Positions 11,321-25,785 of a stretch of 64,000 bases of DNA are shown in pieces. Position numbers and translations under genes: made by a program. Origin of the DNA: Ilex aquifolium (taxonomy: Eukaryota; Streptophyta; Magnoliopsida; Aquifoliales; Aquifoliaceae); assembly GCA_951799425.1 (NCBI GenBank), contig OX637397.1:8113001-8177000 (forward strand), in the 5' to 3' direction. Numbering within the stretch: the first letter of the stretch is position 1; each line of letters starts with the position of its first letter. The notes under the pieces are model-generated. The model ran no database searches, was not told where the DNA came from, and saw only the letters and a program-made list of their open reading frames with translations.

Positions 11321-11708
11321 TTTTAGAATACTTGGCCCACAATTGGCCACACGTCCCTTTTAATTCCGGGTCCGTTTTAATCCCGAAACGATTAAATTTC
11401 GCTCCGGTTCGAGTTCAAAATATTTTTATTTTAACTTGCCTCTAATATTTCCCAAAACTTTAAAATTTTATAAAAATTTCGTGTACGGGGTCACCCGAGG
11501 CCCGTTCGTCTCGTAAAACGCGAAAAATCCGACTATCTCGGAATTCAACGAAATTTGACGTGGTAACTAGATTTCGCGAGACGAATCCAACGGTGAAATC
11601 CGTTTCGTCATTCGAGATCTAGAAAAATTCAGTTTTTCAACTAGTCCCGAAGTGGCAATTCACCTATTGCCCTTGTTCGTCAAAGTTTAAATTTTCCGGG
11701 GTTTCACA

Positions 11709-11713
11709 GACTT
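11709..11713. repeat. Target-site duplication GACTT (right)
   Basis: Exact repeat of 2616-2620 directly after the CACA terminus of the LTR. Confidence 0.9.
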
Positions 11714-14167
11714 AATATGAATTTCACCATTTGATGAATTACAGTCACAAAATATTATATATACGTGATAATTAAATATTTTGGAATTAAGAGCATAAAC
11801 AATCATAATAATCATGAGGTATTTATTAACTTATTGAACCAGTAAAAGATAATAACGTCAACATAAGTCTGTTCAATACACAAAGTGTACTAGTGCAATA
11901 ATCCGAGACATCAAACTGTCTCTTACAGTCAAGACAGACTATGTCAGAATATTATACTACAATTATACTGATGGTATGTCCAATTTTATCTAGGATTATG
12001 AACCTATACTCATATTATATAAGGGTCCGATAATCTGGTCTTCTGTGCATAAGCCGAACTCTACACACCAGATTACCTACAATATAAAATATAAGAAACA
12101 CATGCATACCATATATTAAATATAATGCAAACATTTTGCCCATATAGATTCTCAACAAAATGGAAAGAATAAATTTCTATTAATTAATAAAACAAGTTTC
12201 ACTACAAAAAACAAGCTTTTAGTATACTACTCTATCATCTGTACTCCATCTTCTCTCCTCTTCCATCCATAGTTCCACCCCCTTTCACTGCCTCTTTGTT
12301 CCTTCATGTCTCTACCACTATTACCTTCCATTAATCCTTATTTTCTCTTTCTTCCTCCATGGCTCCACCAATACTACTACCTCCAGAGCCATATTCCAAC
12401 CAGTTTCTCAAATTAGAGAGAGGTATTTTCTCTTTCATTTCTTGTTTTACCTAAAATTTGACTTCTTTAGGGTCTTCGGATTTTAATATCACAAAAATTG
12501 AGAACTTTGGGGTTCAAAATATCCTTGTGTATAATTAGACCATTTAATATGGATGCGTGGCATGAGACACGCGACAAAAAAAAAAAAAAAAAAAAAAAGA
12601 TAATTTGGCGAAGACAGTGCCTTTGATCGAGCCAAAAATGGTTCAACCAAACAAGCATCAGTATTAGTTGATTAGAATTGGAATCACCCTCAAGAAACAA
12701 TTCGGTTAGATAAGGTCTCAAGAAATTTGTGTAGATCGAGCAAATGTGTGGAAGACACTTTGAACAAACCAACACCTGAGTGAGACGTTGGTTTCTCAAT
12801 TCAGGGGATAAAGAATAGGTTCACTTGAGCAAATGATAGCTATGTTGTCGCTAATGATCAAAGGCAATTGTGGGCAGTTGATAGGGAAACTAGCTATTCA
12901 AAGGTGCACAGTATAAACGTACCTAAAAATCGATGAATGAGGAAAAAAAACCTAAAAAGGTTCAATCAAGAATTTAGAAAGACCTGCCTGGAATATAGGT
13001 GTGCTACTTTGTTCTAACTGGTATTCTAAACCCTAAAGTTGAGGTACACTCCTATAAATACTGGATAACCTTAAGTCTAAAGTTACGATTTATTTTCCCT
13101 GCTAATTGCTTGCTTAACCTCAGAGTCTTTACTGACTTAAGCATCGAAGTATCTCCGACTTGTTAAACCCTGGTTTGTGGTAGTTTGTTCATCTTGCATA
13201 TGAAAGGTGTGTCCAATTCGCTTGATCATAGTTATTCGATTCCCGAAAATAATCATCATTGATTCCATCGTTATTAAGGTACAAATTTGTTCTCGTACAG
13301 ATTTGATATCCTTTTTGACTTGGTTATTGTAATTAACTAAAGAAATGGAGGTTATAGTTGTGCTCTTTTCAGCATTATCTCGGGTGTGCTAAGCTGAATT
13401 TTCTTGATTGGCCCAATGTTGAAACAAAGAGGTTAGAATATGTTTATTCTCAACGATGGTGTCTGGGTGGTTATGCTAGTGAAGTATTTCTCTCTCACGG
13501 TGGGTTTGCAACGGGTGGGGTATAGGTGGAGGTAGTGGGTTATGATTTTTGGGAGTTGATGGTGGTTGTGGTAGTAGCACGACAGCGATGGTGATTATGA
13601 GTTGGTGCTTCAATAAGAATGTGTGCATTATGGCTTAGCGATGGCAGGGCATTTTTGTGAAGATGTGTGTATGATTTTGTGCTTCAAAGGGTTGTCGGAG
13701 GGTAAGGGGTAGTGTGCGGGCAAAAATTCGCACGATCACTGAAATGTGTTGAGGTGCGCCCTTGGCCTTCGAGTATCACCTAGTCCATAAGCAGCAAAAT
13801 CATAGAGATGTTAGAGGGACTCTCGACGTTGTGCCAGGGGAAATCCCTCCAATGCCTAAATCAATATTGTGATCAATACATGAATAAACTAGTGTATAAA
13901 GTTAGAAAAATGATAAAAGGTGTGTGTGTGGAGTATGGAGCTGAGGTGCTCATACTTGAGGCCCTCATACCTTTAAGTCTTCACCCATCTTTATAAAGAA
14001 AGTGGAGAGTTACTTACCGTTGAGAGGCCATGCTCATTGGGTTGATATATTCTTGATATATATGTCTTACATTACAAGTATCAAAAATTGTGCTGGACCC
14101 CAATTGGTAATCAACAAGGCTGACAGCTTTGTGTTGTCTGAAGAAGATAAATCAAGGATCTTATTAT
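11714..14167. other. Unassigned AT-rich sequence; one weak exon-like start
   Basis: 11714-12200 is the right half of the repeat-like DNA split by the gypsy insertion. At 12240-12360 a CT-rich leader precedes ATGGCTCCACCA (12359), giving MAPPILLPPEPYSNQFLKLER and then a possible donor AG|GTATTT. This could be a first exon, but no partner exon is visible. A 23-base A-run lies at about 12576-12598. 13.3-13.8 kb is G/T-rich with no convincing frame. No other structure was seen. Confidence 0.25.
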
Positions 14168-14175
14168 GATACACC

Positions 14176-16261
14176 TAGGGGTGTCCATGGGCCGAGTTAC
14201 CCACGGGTCCTGTTACCCGGCTTGAAAAAAATAGGCCCGATAGTTGGCCTGCCCAAGCCCAATATCCTTAAAAAGAGGATTTGGGTTTGCCTCCTGATTA
14301 ACCATCAAAAGTGTTATTTTATTATATTTAATGATTGGTTAATTGCATATTATTTGTGATTAAATGTGTTAAATTCCTTGATTTTCTAGTTTGATATTTT
14401 TCTAGCTGTTTGGTTTATTTTGCAGGTAAATTGATTGATTTAAAGTAATAATGGATAATGCAAGTGAATCAATCACTAGAGGAAGAATCATAACTGATAA
14501 GGATTGAAGAGTCAAGATTGAGATAGGAAGACTTGAAGATAAATCAGCATTTTAATCCTTATAAGAGTCCAAGTTAGAAGAAAACTCATTTAAAGTTGGA
14601 TTAGGAAAGTTTCCTAGAAGATAAGGATTTGACACGTCTTCAGTATTTCGGTTATAACTTTTGACTCTGATATCGGATTTACCCGATTTTTGTGGGGTTG
14701 GAAAGAAGACTCAAGGGCTACAGAAGTGTATTTCACGAAAATTTCGTGATTCAACCTCTAAATATGCGAAATCTAAGCTCGAAGTCTTGACAGATTATGT
14801 ACCCGCGGACTCCAAGATTTATGCACGGGATTTAACCTTACAAGACATCTTTTTGGGAAAGGAATTCCTTTCAACCTGTACTTATGATTTATTTTATTAT
14901 AAACAGAGGCTCTCATCTATTGAGAGAGAAGAATTAGATTAGGATTTATTTTATTTATTCTTTTCTCCATCTTTTTACCATGTCTGGCTAGAAGGCTAAG
15001 CTAGGGCTAGGGGAAAACCTCTCAACGGAGTACGGTATTTTTATTGACTCTTGTACTTAAGGACTTATGTTATTGTGTTAATTTAATCCTTAATATTTTA
15101 GCAAAGTGTTTATGCTGTATAAACTCTTGAGTTGTTGTGCCACGTACATCAATTGCTTGATTTTCCCTGCGTGTAAATCACTGGTTATTCCATGCTGGAA
15201 GGATTAACATTATTTCATAAATTAATATGATTGAATGATTATTCAGGTTCCTGGTAGTCTTTTGATTATAATCATTGGATTTATCACTTGATTTGTTAAT
15301 TGGTTTAACTGACATTTAATTCCTCTTTCAAGTCAAGCTTTGAGTCTTTAACTATTATTGTATGAAGTTGAGAGGGAGTACCTAATGCTCTAGTATTTTA
15401 TTTATTACTGTTTTAATTACCAAAAATCACTTTTCTCCAATCAACAACTTTCCAAACAAATCATTTTCCGTTCAAATTACTTTTGTTGTTTGTGTGATTG
15501 TTCCTTGTTACAATTCTTCGTGGGATCGACCTCGGACTTCTGAGAATATATTACTTTGCTCAACCTGCGCTTGGGTTTACACTTTTAAAGTTGAAGCACC
15601 CCCAAACCCATTACCCGGCCCGAAACCTGACCCCAATAGCCTGCCCGAAAAACCTATTAAAACTCGGCCCAAGAGCCCGCCCATCAAGCCCACCCACACA
15701 ACCCGCCCACTATTCTTTTGAAAAAAAGTTATACTTTTATACCATTAAATTTAAAACTTTAAAATAAATCTCTTAATGTCAGAATTTAAAATTTTAAAAA
15801 TTTAGATACTATAAATAATATATTATTTTCTTTTTCATGTATTAAGCATACAAGTTTTAAAGGGTAGAGTAATGCAAATGATAGATAAGTGAGTAGGTGT
15901 CAACCTAGTTGGTATGTATTCATTCTATTGGATGTAGTTCATCCCCTAATTAAAAATAAAATTATACATTATTTTATTTTTATTCATTTTTACTCACTTT
16001 TGATTCAAAAATATAATTTATATGAATATTAAATTACAAAAATATTCATTATTTTTAAATAAAGTTGTATATAAAAAAACCTGCGAGTAGGCCCGTCCAG
16101 CAAGCCCGCCTAGAAGGCCCGTGGGTTGGGCTACGGATAGCCTACCCCTACCTGAAGCCCGGCACAGCTCGCCTGATAATTCACTTACGTAAGGACTTAA
16201 GCCTACATTATCCAAACTTGACCCGAAAAATATTTCACGGGTCTGCCCATGAACACCCCTA
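14176..16261. mobile_element. hAT-like composite element with conserved terminal inverted repeats
   Basis: The left end TAGGGGTGTCCATGGGC and the right end (reverse complement TAGGGGTGTTCATGGGC) match with one difference. Both inner flanks carry the GGCCCG/CCCGCCC phrases typical of non-autonomous plant hAT elements (14195-14265; 15600-15715; 16085-16240). The expected 8-bp duplication is not found (GATACACC against GCCCATTA). The ends may therefore come from two copies or the flanks have been rearranged. The AT-rich middle is occupied by another insertion (14295-15598). No transposase frame was seen. Confidence 0.55.
14295..15598. mobile_element. Putative solo LTR or retroelement fragment nested in the hAT-like element
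   Basis: The segment starts TGATTAACC and ends GTTGAAGCA, with near-matching 5-bp flanks CCTCC (14290-14294) and CCCCC (15599-15603). It splits the GC-rich hAT-like sequence. The right part contains TTCTTCGTGGGATCGACC, a phrase common near the 5' LTR/leader of plant Athila-type gypsy elements. The 93-codon frame at 14661-14942 has no recognisable domain. Boundaries are tentative because one flank base differs. Confidence 0.4.
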
Positions 16262-16547
16262 GCCCATTAATGCAAAATATGGTTCATCAGGTAGTTATTA
16301 TGACGATTATGTTAGTTGGTGTGAGTGTAAGAACGTGGCACAAGGCAACGTGGTTTGGAGATTATGTTTAGGGACATGAAATAAAAAGTAGTTTGGGGAT
16401 TTTGTTTCTATATTATGATTGCTTTATGTAATTTTAACGATTATATTAACGGATCCCGACAAAAAAAGGTTTTTGTGTTATACATACAAATTTTAAGGAG
16501 TTTAAATATAATATTTCAAAAGAATCTATTTAGTAAGTAACAATAAC

Positions 16548-17181
16548 TGATGATGCAAAAATTGGTTTGCACACCACAGTTAAGTAAATAGTATAAAATG
16601 CAGTAAAATAAGTAGAGAAAGAGAAGACAAGGTTTATAGTGGTTCGGTCAATATGACCTACGTTCACTTTGAATGGCAAAGGTCGCCGGTATTTTATTAA
16701 CTCCGGAGTGTTGGGAGCAGAAGGTTACAAGCTTTGAGAGAGGGAGATGAGAGATTTGCCTGAATGAGTGTCTTGCCCTTCAAGTGTTGGTGGGGCTTAC
16801 ATTTTATAATAGTCCCCTCATAATGGGTATTAATCAAATAGCTGCTCCAGTGGTCGTACCGGATTCCAGAGCGACTTTAATAATAGTTTAAATGGCTTGA
16901 CGACCTCTCCTCTCCTTAAAGACCTCTCCCCTCCTTGGCGACCTCTCATCTCCTCAACCGGCAAGGGAGTTATGGTGCTCTCCAAAGGTCATGATCAAAT
17001 GATGAAGGAATGTTTGACTTTCTCCAAACGGCGGGGGTGAGGCTCCCGGATGCTCCCTTAGTGGAGTAGCTCCCTGATGGGCTTGACTGGTCTGGACCAC
17101 CTAGGGCCTGCTTGGTCTTCTATGAGCTTGGGCTCTTTTGGGCTTTATACCTGAATTGGATTATTTGGGCCTGACCCATCA
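16548..17181 (-). mobile_element. Solo LTR of the same family as the element at the right edge
   Basis: Starts TGATGATGCA and ends CCCATCA, flanked by the exact 5-bp duplication ATAAC (16543-16547 and 17182-17186). No internal sequence follows, so it is a solo LTR formed by LTR-LTR recombination. The body matches 61728-62314, for example the phrases ACAAGGTTTATAGTGGTTCG and AAAGGTCGCCGGTATTT, with many indels. In the minus sense a TATAAAATGTAAGCCCCACC motif marks the promoter. GC content is well above the surroundings. Confidence 0.88.
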
Positions 17182-17186
17182 ATAAC

Positions 17187-18215
17187 TTTCATTGACAATG
17201 CAATGATATCAATGTGCCATATCATTAAATATCTAAAAAGGGTAAATTTTTTGTTACAACAGTATTTTTTATATTTAGAAAATTTATTGGCACTATTGCG
17301 AAAAGTGTGATTCCGATGGATTTTATTATGATGTAAATTGAGTTGTGTCGTGTTATATATTACATAATTATTATCTAATTTGCTTGATTAACTATATCAT
17401 ATATTTTGACATTAATATTAACACCTATAACCATAGATTACAAACTCAATACCAATTTTTTTTTTCTCGTAATCAAATTCACCACATATAAAAAGGTGAA
17501 ATCTAAAATTTCTTCGTTCCCTCCACCCCCTTCAACAATTAGTTAGGACTCGGCATGGAGCGAGCTAGGTCGAGTCAACCTAAAACAATAGCACATGGGC
17601 TAGATTATTGTGGTCTAGTCAACCCTTGAGCCATTCCCATGTCTTGAGCCTACCCCATATGACTATTTTTATTTTTTCTAGGTTTTTTAATTGCATTGTA
17701 TATTCTTACATTTTTCATATTTTAAAAAAAAAATTATATTAAAAAATGATAATATAATATATTATACAAACCATTGGGTGGTGTTAACCCTGCCTAATAA
17801 AAGCTAAACTAGTTACATTAGTCTTGAGTGCTTGTAAGACTTGGTACGATGGAACCAGTAACTCCACAAGACTTCCCTGTTGTTGGTTTCCAAAGGTTAG
17901 CAAGGATACAATACAACACATTGATTCCTTTCACGCAACAAAAATATCTCTAATGTCTTATTATTATTTTTCTTCCAATGACAGTGACTATGATTGGAAA
18001 AATTATATTGCATTGTATTTTTTACTCTAAGAATAATATTATAGGGACTTAATTTAATACAATTATTAGATTAGTTATGAATTCTAATGTTAGGTACTTA
18101 GGTGGAACTCACTTCCAATCCAATAATTACATTGAATTAGGTCTCCAAATCAGGTCAAAATAACATTTTTCTTTTCTAAGGAATCTAAGGACCAGTCACT
18201 CTTATTTTTCAGGGG
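17187..18215. other. No recognisable feature
   Basis: AT-rich DNA. A 68-codon frame at 17824-18030 has no family resemblance and no gene context. Nothing else is supported. Confidence 0.3.
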
Positions 18216-18295
18216 CATGCTCTAACTTAACTCAAGATATGATGGCAGTCGCTGAGCTCGAAGAAGTAGTCGGTGCAAGTTTAAACACCCCGTAA
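18216..18295 (-). repeat. Au-like SINE fragment (deleted form)
   Basis: In reverse complement it reads GGGTGTTTAAACTTGCACCG then ACTACTTCTTCGAGCTCAG, followed by a CTTGAGTTAAG tail. The head parallels the Au-type SINE head seen at 27196 and 56703. The middle is missing, as in the copy at 21700-21785. Confidence 0.45.
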
Positions 18296-18299
18296 CCAA

Positions 18300-18960
18300 A
18301 AAAATTAAAAAAAAAAACTATGAGTTAAAACTGATAAGGGTCAGTTTAAGTCTGGGCACAAGACCCTCTGAGCCCACAAATAACGGCTCAAGAAGCCCAT
18401 CCAGAGAATATCTCTCTGGGCTTGAAATGGGCTACGGTGCGGAGCCAGGACGTGATTAAGGGAAGTTCGAGATTAATGAGCTTGAGACATGGAAGCCCGG
18501 AGCAAGGTCAACCTAAAAAACTACAAAGGGACACACAACCAGGGGACAAGGGAACACTGTCTGGCGACCCTGATGAACAATAACTCATAGGTAGTGGAAA
18601 CGGATCAAGAACAACAGTCTTAAGATAGTGAAATCAGAAATGTCCGAGACCACCGTACCAGAGTGAAAATGGAAATAGATAGGACCACTGGACCAGCCAA
18701 GAAAGACGAATGTGAAACCCTAGCTATCAATAATATAAATAGCTGGGAGTGCTACAATCAGATAGGAAAATACAAGTAAGCAAGGGAGAGAGAATTGAGT
18801 GATATCTTGTAACGGTTTCAAGTCTCACTCTCTGTTACACCGCCGTCTTCCTCAAGTAATACAATCCTTCAAATAGTAAAAACCTCTCTTACAATAAATG
18901 TAACATTAATCCTTCAACTAAGACAAACCACTTAAATCCTATCTTCTTTTCGTTGTCCAT
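18300..18960 (+). mobile_element. LTR-like fragment
   Basis: A GC-balanced island in AT-rich DNA. From about 18331 (TGATAAGGGTCAG) it runs through a TATA box (TATAAATAG, 18734-18742) and a U5-like stretch ending near 18870. Exact ends and a target duplication could not be set and no coding domain is present. It is probably a degraded LTR read rightward. Confidence 0.35.
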
Positions 18961-20370
18961 TTGGAGGACCATCAAAAACCATAAATAAAAAATATACACA
19001 CTAGCATAGTAATATCCATGTGGCACAAAAACTTTGACATTTACACTTTGTTAAATGGTAGGCCCTACTTTACTACCACTTTTAAGTGGCGGTGTAGTAG
19101 TGATCCTGTGTGTGTTGTGTTGTGTGTTTATTGTCAAAAAAAAAAAAAAAAATGGTAGGTGTATTTGGATCATGTACTGCTCCTGGAAATGAACATAAAT
19201 GCAACCACCGTTTGACACTAGGCAAATTGACAGAAAAGTCTACGGCCCATTGGGCCATCAGTTGACTAGACCAGCCGTGTGGAGGTCCATAAATGACCCA
19301 TTCTATGGACAGGTAATGTTCACGTTGTTTACTTGTTGAATTATCGTTTAATAGTTTTACCACGTAATAATAATAATGTGATGTAACCGTTACAATGAAT
19401 ATTTTCATGGACAGGCTATTATACCCCTTGGACCGGGTTGTTGCTAGACCCATCGGCCCGTCAAACAAACTGTTAAAGTGAAAAAATTAAATTTTAATGT
19501 ATTAGTTTAAATAATAAAAATAAAAAACCTAATTATGATCTGTAGTGTAGTACAAAAATTAGGGTATGACTCGAGTGGACCTCTAATAATGTTTGCGATT
19601 TGTTGTTGTCTTGACCTTCTTGACACATCTATATGGAGGTATGGACCATAGACGTTGTCCTATTTACACTTGCTACCTCTACAACTTCACAATCTTTCTT
19701 TTTTTTTTATATTTTTTTTTCTTTATAACAAAAAAAATTCACCACCTCAGAGAAAAAAAAGATTTAGCCATCAAAGATTTATCCCTCGTAAATTTTTTAG
19801 TTTTAACGTGGATGATTTACTTTTGATTAAACTGAAGAAGAGATTAGTCGAGGTGTACGTAAATTGATCTTAACACCCCTGATCGTATTAATAAAAAATA
19901 AAATAAAATAAGTTCAGATATTTAGCCGTAGATACATTTTTTTAAGAACTTATTTGACTTTAAGTACTATTGTTAGACTTATACTCCATTAAGTCATTTT
20001 TTTCATATAATTATTGCCATTGGATACACATTTCAATTTTTTTTTATTTTTTAATTATCTCTACCACATAAATATTGTCTATCATTGTTAATTTCAATGT
20101 TTTCAAATATAACAACTCATAACTTGAAAAATTGTGCTAGAATTAAAATTATTTTTCTATTATATATAGAAATATCAAATAGTAACATACTCAATAAAAA
20201 ATTTAATCATTACAATATAGTGACAGCATATGTAAATACTTAAAACTTTTGTCTTGCTCACAACAAAATAAGTACACACTATATGGCGTCATTTTATTAC
20301 AATGATTAAATTTTTAATTAAGTTTTTTTATTGAACATGTTACTGTTTGATGTTATTATTATTTTTATTG
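18961..20370. other. AT-rich intergenic DNA
   Basis: Contains homopolymer runs (A-run at 19137-19152, T-runs at about 19690-19720 and 20039-20050) and short frames that match no family. Nothing else is supported. Confidence 0.3.
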
Positions 20371-20379
20371 AACATGTTA

Positions 20380-20885
20380 CTGTTATATATATATATATAT
20401 ACTAGTTATTGCCTGTGCCTGAAGGCACAAAATAATAAAAAATAATAAACAATAAACATATTTATATCCATATCCAAAATTAAATCACAAACATAGAGGA
20501 GAGATAAATGAATTTAAGTATCGGTTGTAGTGGGGGTGAGATGTGGTGGTGATAAGAGACGGTAAGGGTTGTGGTGGATGGCAATGACCGTGGTGGTGGT
20601 GGCGGCGGCGGCAGCGGTGGTGGTGGTGGTGGGGCGGTTTCAAACACTCTTTTTTTTTAAAATACTTATGAGAAATTATTTCTAGAAGTACTTTTAAAAA
20701 GTCACTCCAAAGTCCAAATACACCCTTAGGGGCCTATTTTTCCTATTAAATTTAGGGTGTTAATATTAGCCGTTAGATTAATTTTAAAATAAAATTTAAA
20801 GCGATCTGAACCGCGAAAAGTAAAAGTCATTTTGTTTATCTTTTGAGATTTGAATTGTAAACTACTTTATTATATAGATATAAGA
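20380..20885 (+). mobile_element. Possible non-autonomous Helitron-like repeat
   Basis: After a (TA)n stretch the sequence CTAGTTATTGCCTGTGCCTGAAGGCAC resembles the start of a common plant repeat usually classed as Helitron (CTAGTTATTGCCCGTGC...). The right end near 20880 is TTATATAGATATAAG. No hairpin plus CTRR end could be confirmed. A (GGT/GGC)n block at 20589-20637 is internal. A diverged opposite-orientation start is at about 51193-51236. Confidence 0.35.
20589..20637. repeat. GGT/GGC trinucleotide microsatellite
   Basis: Uninterrupted mix of GGT and GGC triplets ending GGGGCGG, inside the Helitron-like repeat. Confidence 0.85.
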
Positions 20886-21248
20886 AAAATAATTTTAATA
20901 CTATCACAATTCCTAAGTTAGGAGTTTTTAATACTAATACAATTCCCAATTTAGGAGTTGTTAGTTTTTTCAAACAAGTTTTGATTAAATATAACTATTG
21001 AGGGTATTTTGGACAATAAAGATTAAAATGAACTTATTTTCAAACAAATTTTTTTAGTGGACTTAAGTCCGAATAAATTTACAAAAAAAGACCGGCCTTG
21101 TACAAAAAAGTTAGCCCATTTCAATAACCAGAGGCCCACCAAACAATCCTGCACAAGCCCAATCAAACAATCCCCAAGATCCAGGAAAAAGCCTCCCCAA
21201 AGAAAAATCAAACCTTTCCGTGCCGTCAACATGCCACTCCACGTCTGC

Positions 21249-21254
21249 CACGTG
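21249..21254. promoter_or_regulatory. G-box / ABRE-like CACGTG, distal BAM1 upstream region
   Basis: CCACGTGTCC about 1.1 kb upstream of the BAM1 start codon. CACGTGTC is a strong ABRE form. See also 21500-21505. Confidence 0.45.
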
Positions 21255-21499
21255 TCCCCATCCTTTTTTCACCACTATGTAACTGTACAATACAAAACGA
21301 CAAAGTTTCTACACAAACACCGTTGTCTTAACTCTTAAGCCTAATCCTAAAGGGCAGGACACGCGACAACGTCACTTTCCCCCACGTCTCGCCTACCCAT
21401 TCGCCATCTTCACGCGCAATGCCCATCTCACCGTCCATGACTCCATCCTCACATGCTTCCAAATCGTAGCCGTATCCCACGCTCTCGTCCACATCTCGC

Positions 21500-21505
21500 C
21501 ACGTG
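21500..21505. promoter_or_regulatory. G-box / ABRE-like CACGTG, BAM1 upstream region
   Basis: CCACGTGTTA about 0.86 kb upstream of the BAM1 start. With 21249 it makes a pair of CCACGTGT motifs in one relatively GC-rich stretch (21170-21540). The pair is separated from the gene by a SINE remnant and AT-rich DNA. BAM1 of Arabidopsis is an ABA/ABF target, so function is plausible but unproven here. Confidence 0.45.
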
Positions 21506-21699
21506 TTAAACTTCCACCTGGCTTAAAAGTAGCGGTTACTTTAAGATTAGTCTTAAAAAATTTAAGATGAATAAGATGTCTGTACCCTTTAAATCTTTCA
21601 AATTTCAATTGATACCCTAAAAGAAAACAAATTATGATTGTCCCCACGATGGTATAAATGATAGCATTAATGTGTGTTCTAATTATATCATTATGCTCC

Positions 21700-21785
21700 C
21701 TTATCCCTTTAACTCAGCTCAAGTCACGATAGCTAGTTACTGAACTCGAGAGAATAGTCAACGTAAGTCTGAACAACCTATAACA
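21700..21785 (-). repeat. Au-like SINE fragment (deleted form)
   Basis: Reverse complement: GTTCAGACTTACGTTGACTA, then TTCTCTCGAGTTCAG, then directly the tail-like ATCGTGACTTGAGCTGAG. It is aligned by eye with 18216-18295 over about 75 bases and with the head and tail of the longer copies at 27196 and 56703. Confidence 0.5.
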
Positions 21786-22173
21786 AAAACAAAAGTGTGT
21801 TATAATGGGATTGAGAATAAAAATTTATTGTGAATGTACAATGCAGTGAACAATCAAGAATGAAAATAATTAAGAAATCAAGAGAACCAAATTTATGTAG
21901 TTCAGTAAAAATTTTATATAAAATACTTAAAATTAAAAAATAATTATATATAAGAAATAAAAAAATACAACAAAAAGATCACCGAACAAAGCAACAAAAG
22001 TTTGAAAAATTATGGGAAAAGCAATAGAAGTTGGATTTAGAACCACATTTCTATATTTTTCTATGATTGTGGGCGTAATGTGATAATTTTGATTCTTAGA
22101 GCACAAATAAAAAATTTGAAGACTTTCGGGGTACAAAATATCATTACCCAAAAGTTTATCTCAAATCTCAGCC

Positions 22174-22183
22174 TATATATATA
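22174..22183 (+). promoter_or_regulatory. TATA box of BAM1
   Basis: TATATATATA about 180 bp upstream of the start codon, followed by CT-rich sequence (22190-22215) typical of plant start sites. It implies a leader of roughly 150 nt. Confidence 0.65.
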
Positions 22184-22363
22184 GCCAATCTCCTCTCCCC
22201 TTCTTTCTCTCATCTTTGTTAACAACTCAGACGAGCTATCTACTCAGCTTTCTATCTTTCGATTCAGCAAAAAACGTAATCCCCAATTGTTTGATCTGTT
22301 AAAGGGTGTTCGATTTGCGAATAGTTTCATCTATTTGAAGTTTTCATCCAATTATTCACGGAC

Positions 22364-25785
<3,422 letters not shown>

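Larger units (their letters stand above)
2621..11708 (-). mobile_element. Young, non-autonomous Ty3/gypsy (chromovirus-like) LTR retrotransposon
   Basis: The element has 3,053- and 3,083-bp LTRs, both TG...CA, and is bounded by the 5-bp target duplication GACTT (2616-2620 and 11709-11713). On the minus strand a tRNA-iMet primer site follows the 5' LTR and a polypurine tract precedes the 3' LTR. Only ~2.95 kb lies between the LTRs, against roughly 5 kb in complete relatives. It holds a truncated gag, protease traces, RNase H pieces and integrase pieces, in that order. The order, the initiator-Met primer site and the long LTRs fit the Tekay/Del branch of plant chromoviruses (inference). Stops and deletions make it non-autonomous. 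I count about three substitutions and one 30-bp indel between the LTRs, so insertion was recent. Confidence 0.95.
8626..11708 (-). repeat. 5' LTR of the gypsy element
   Basis: 3,083 bp with TG...CA ends. It is identical to 2621-5673 except for about three substitutions and one extra 30-bp unit in the palindrome array. In the minus sense a TATA box (ATATAAATAG, plus-strand 11311-11320) lies about 390 bp into the LTR. U3 is therefore short, and the transcribed R/U5 part is about 2.6 kb. Confidence 0.95.

Noticed and set aside
10974-11342. 122-codon minus frame in the LTR (also 4939-5307)
   Set aside because: It starts upstream of the LTR TATA box and has no domain; probably chance in a low-stop region.
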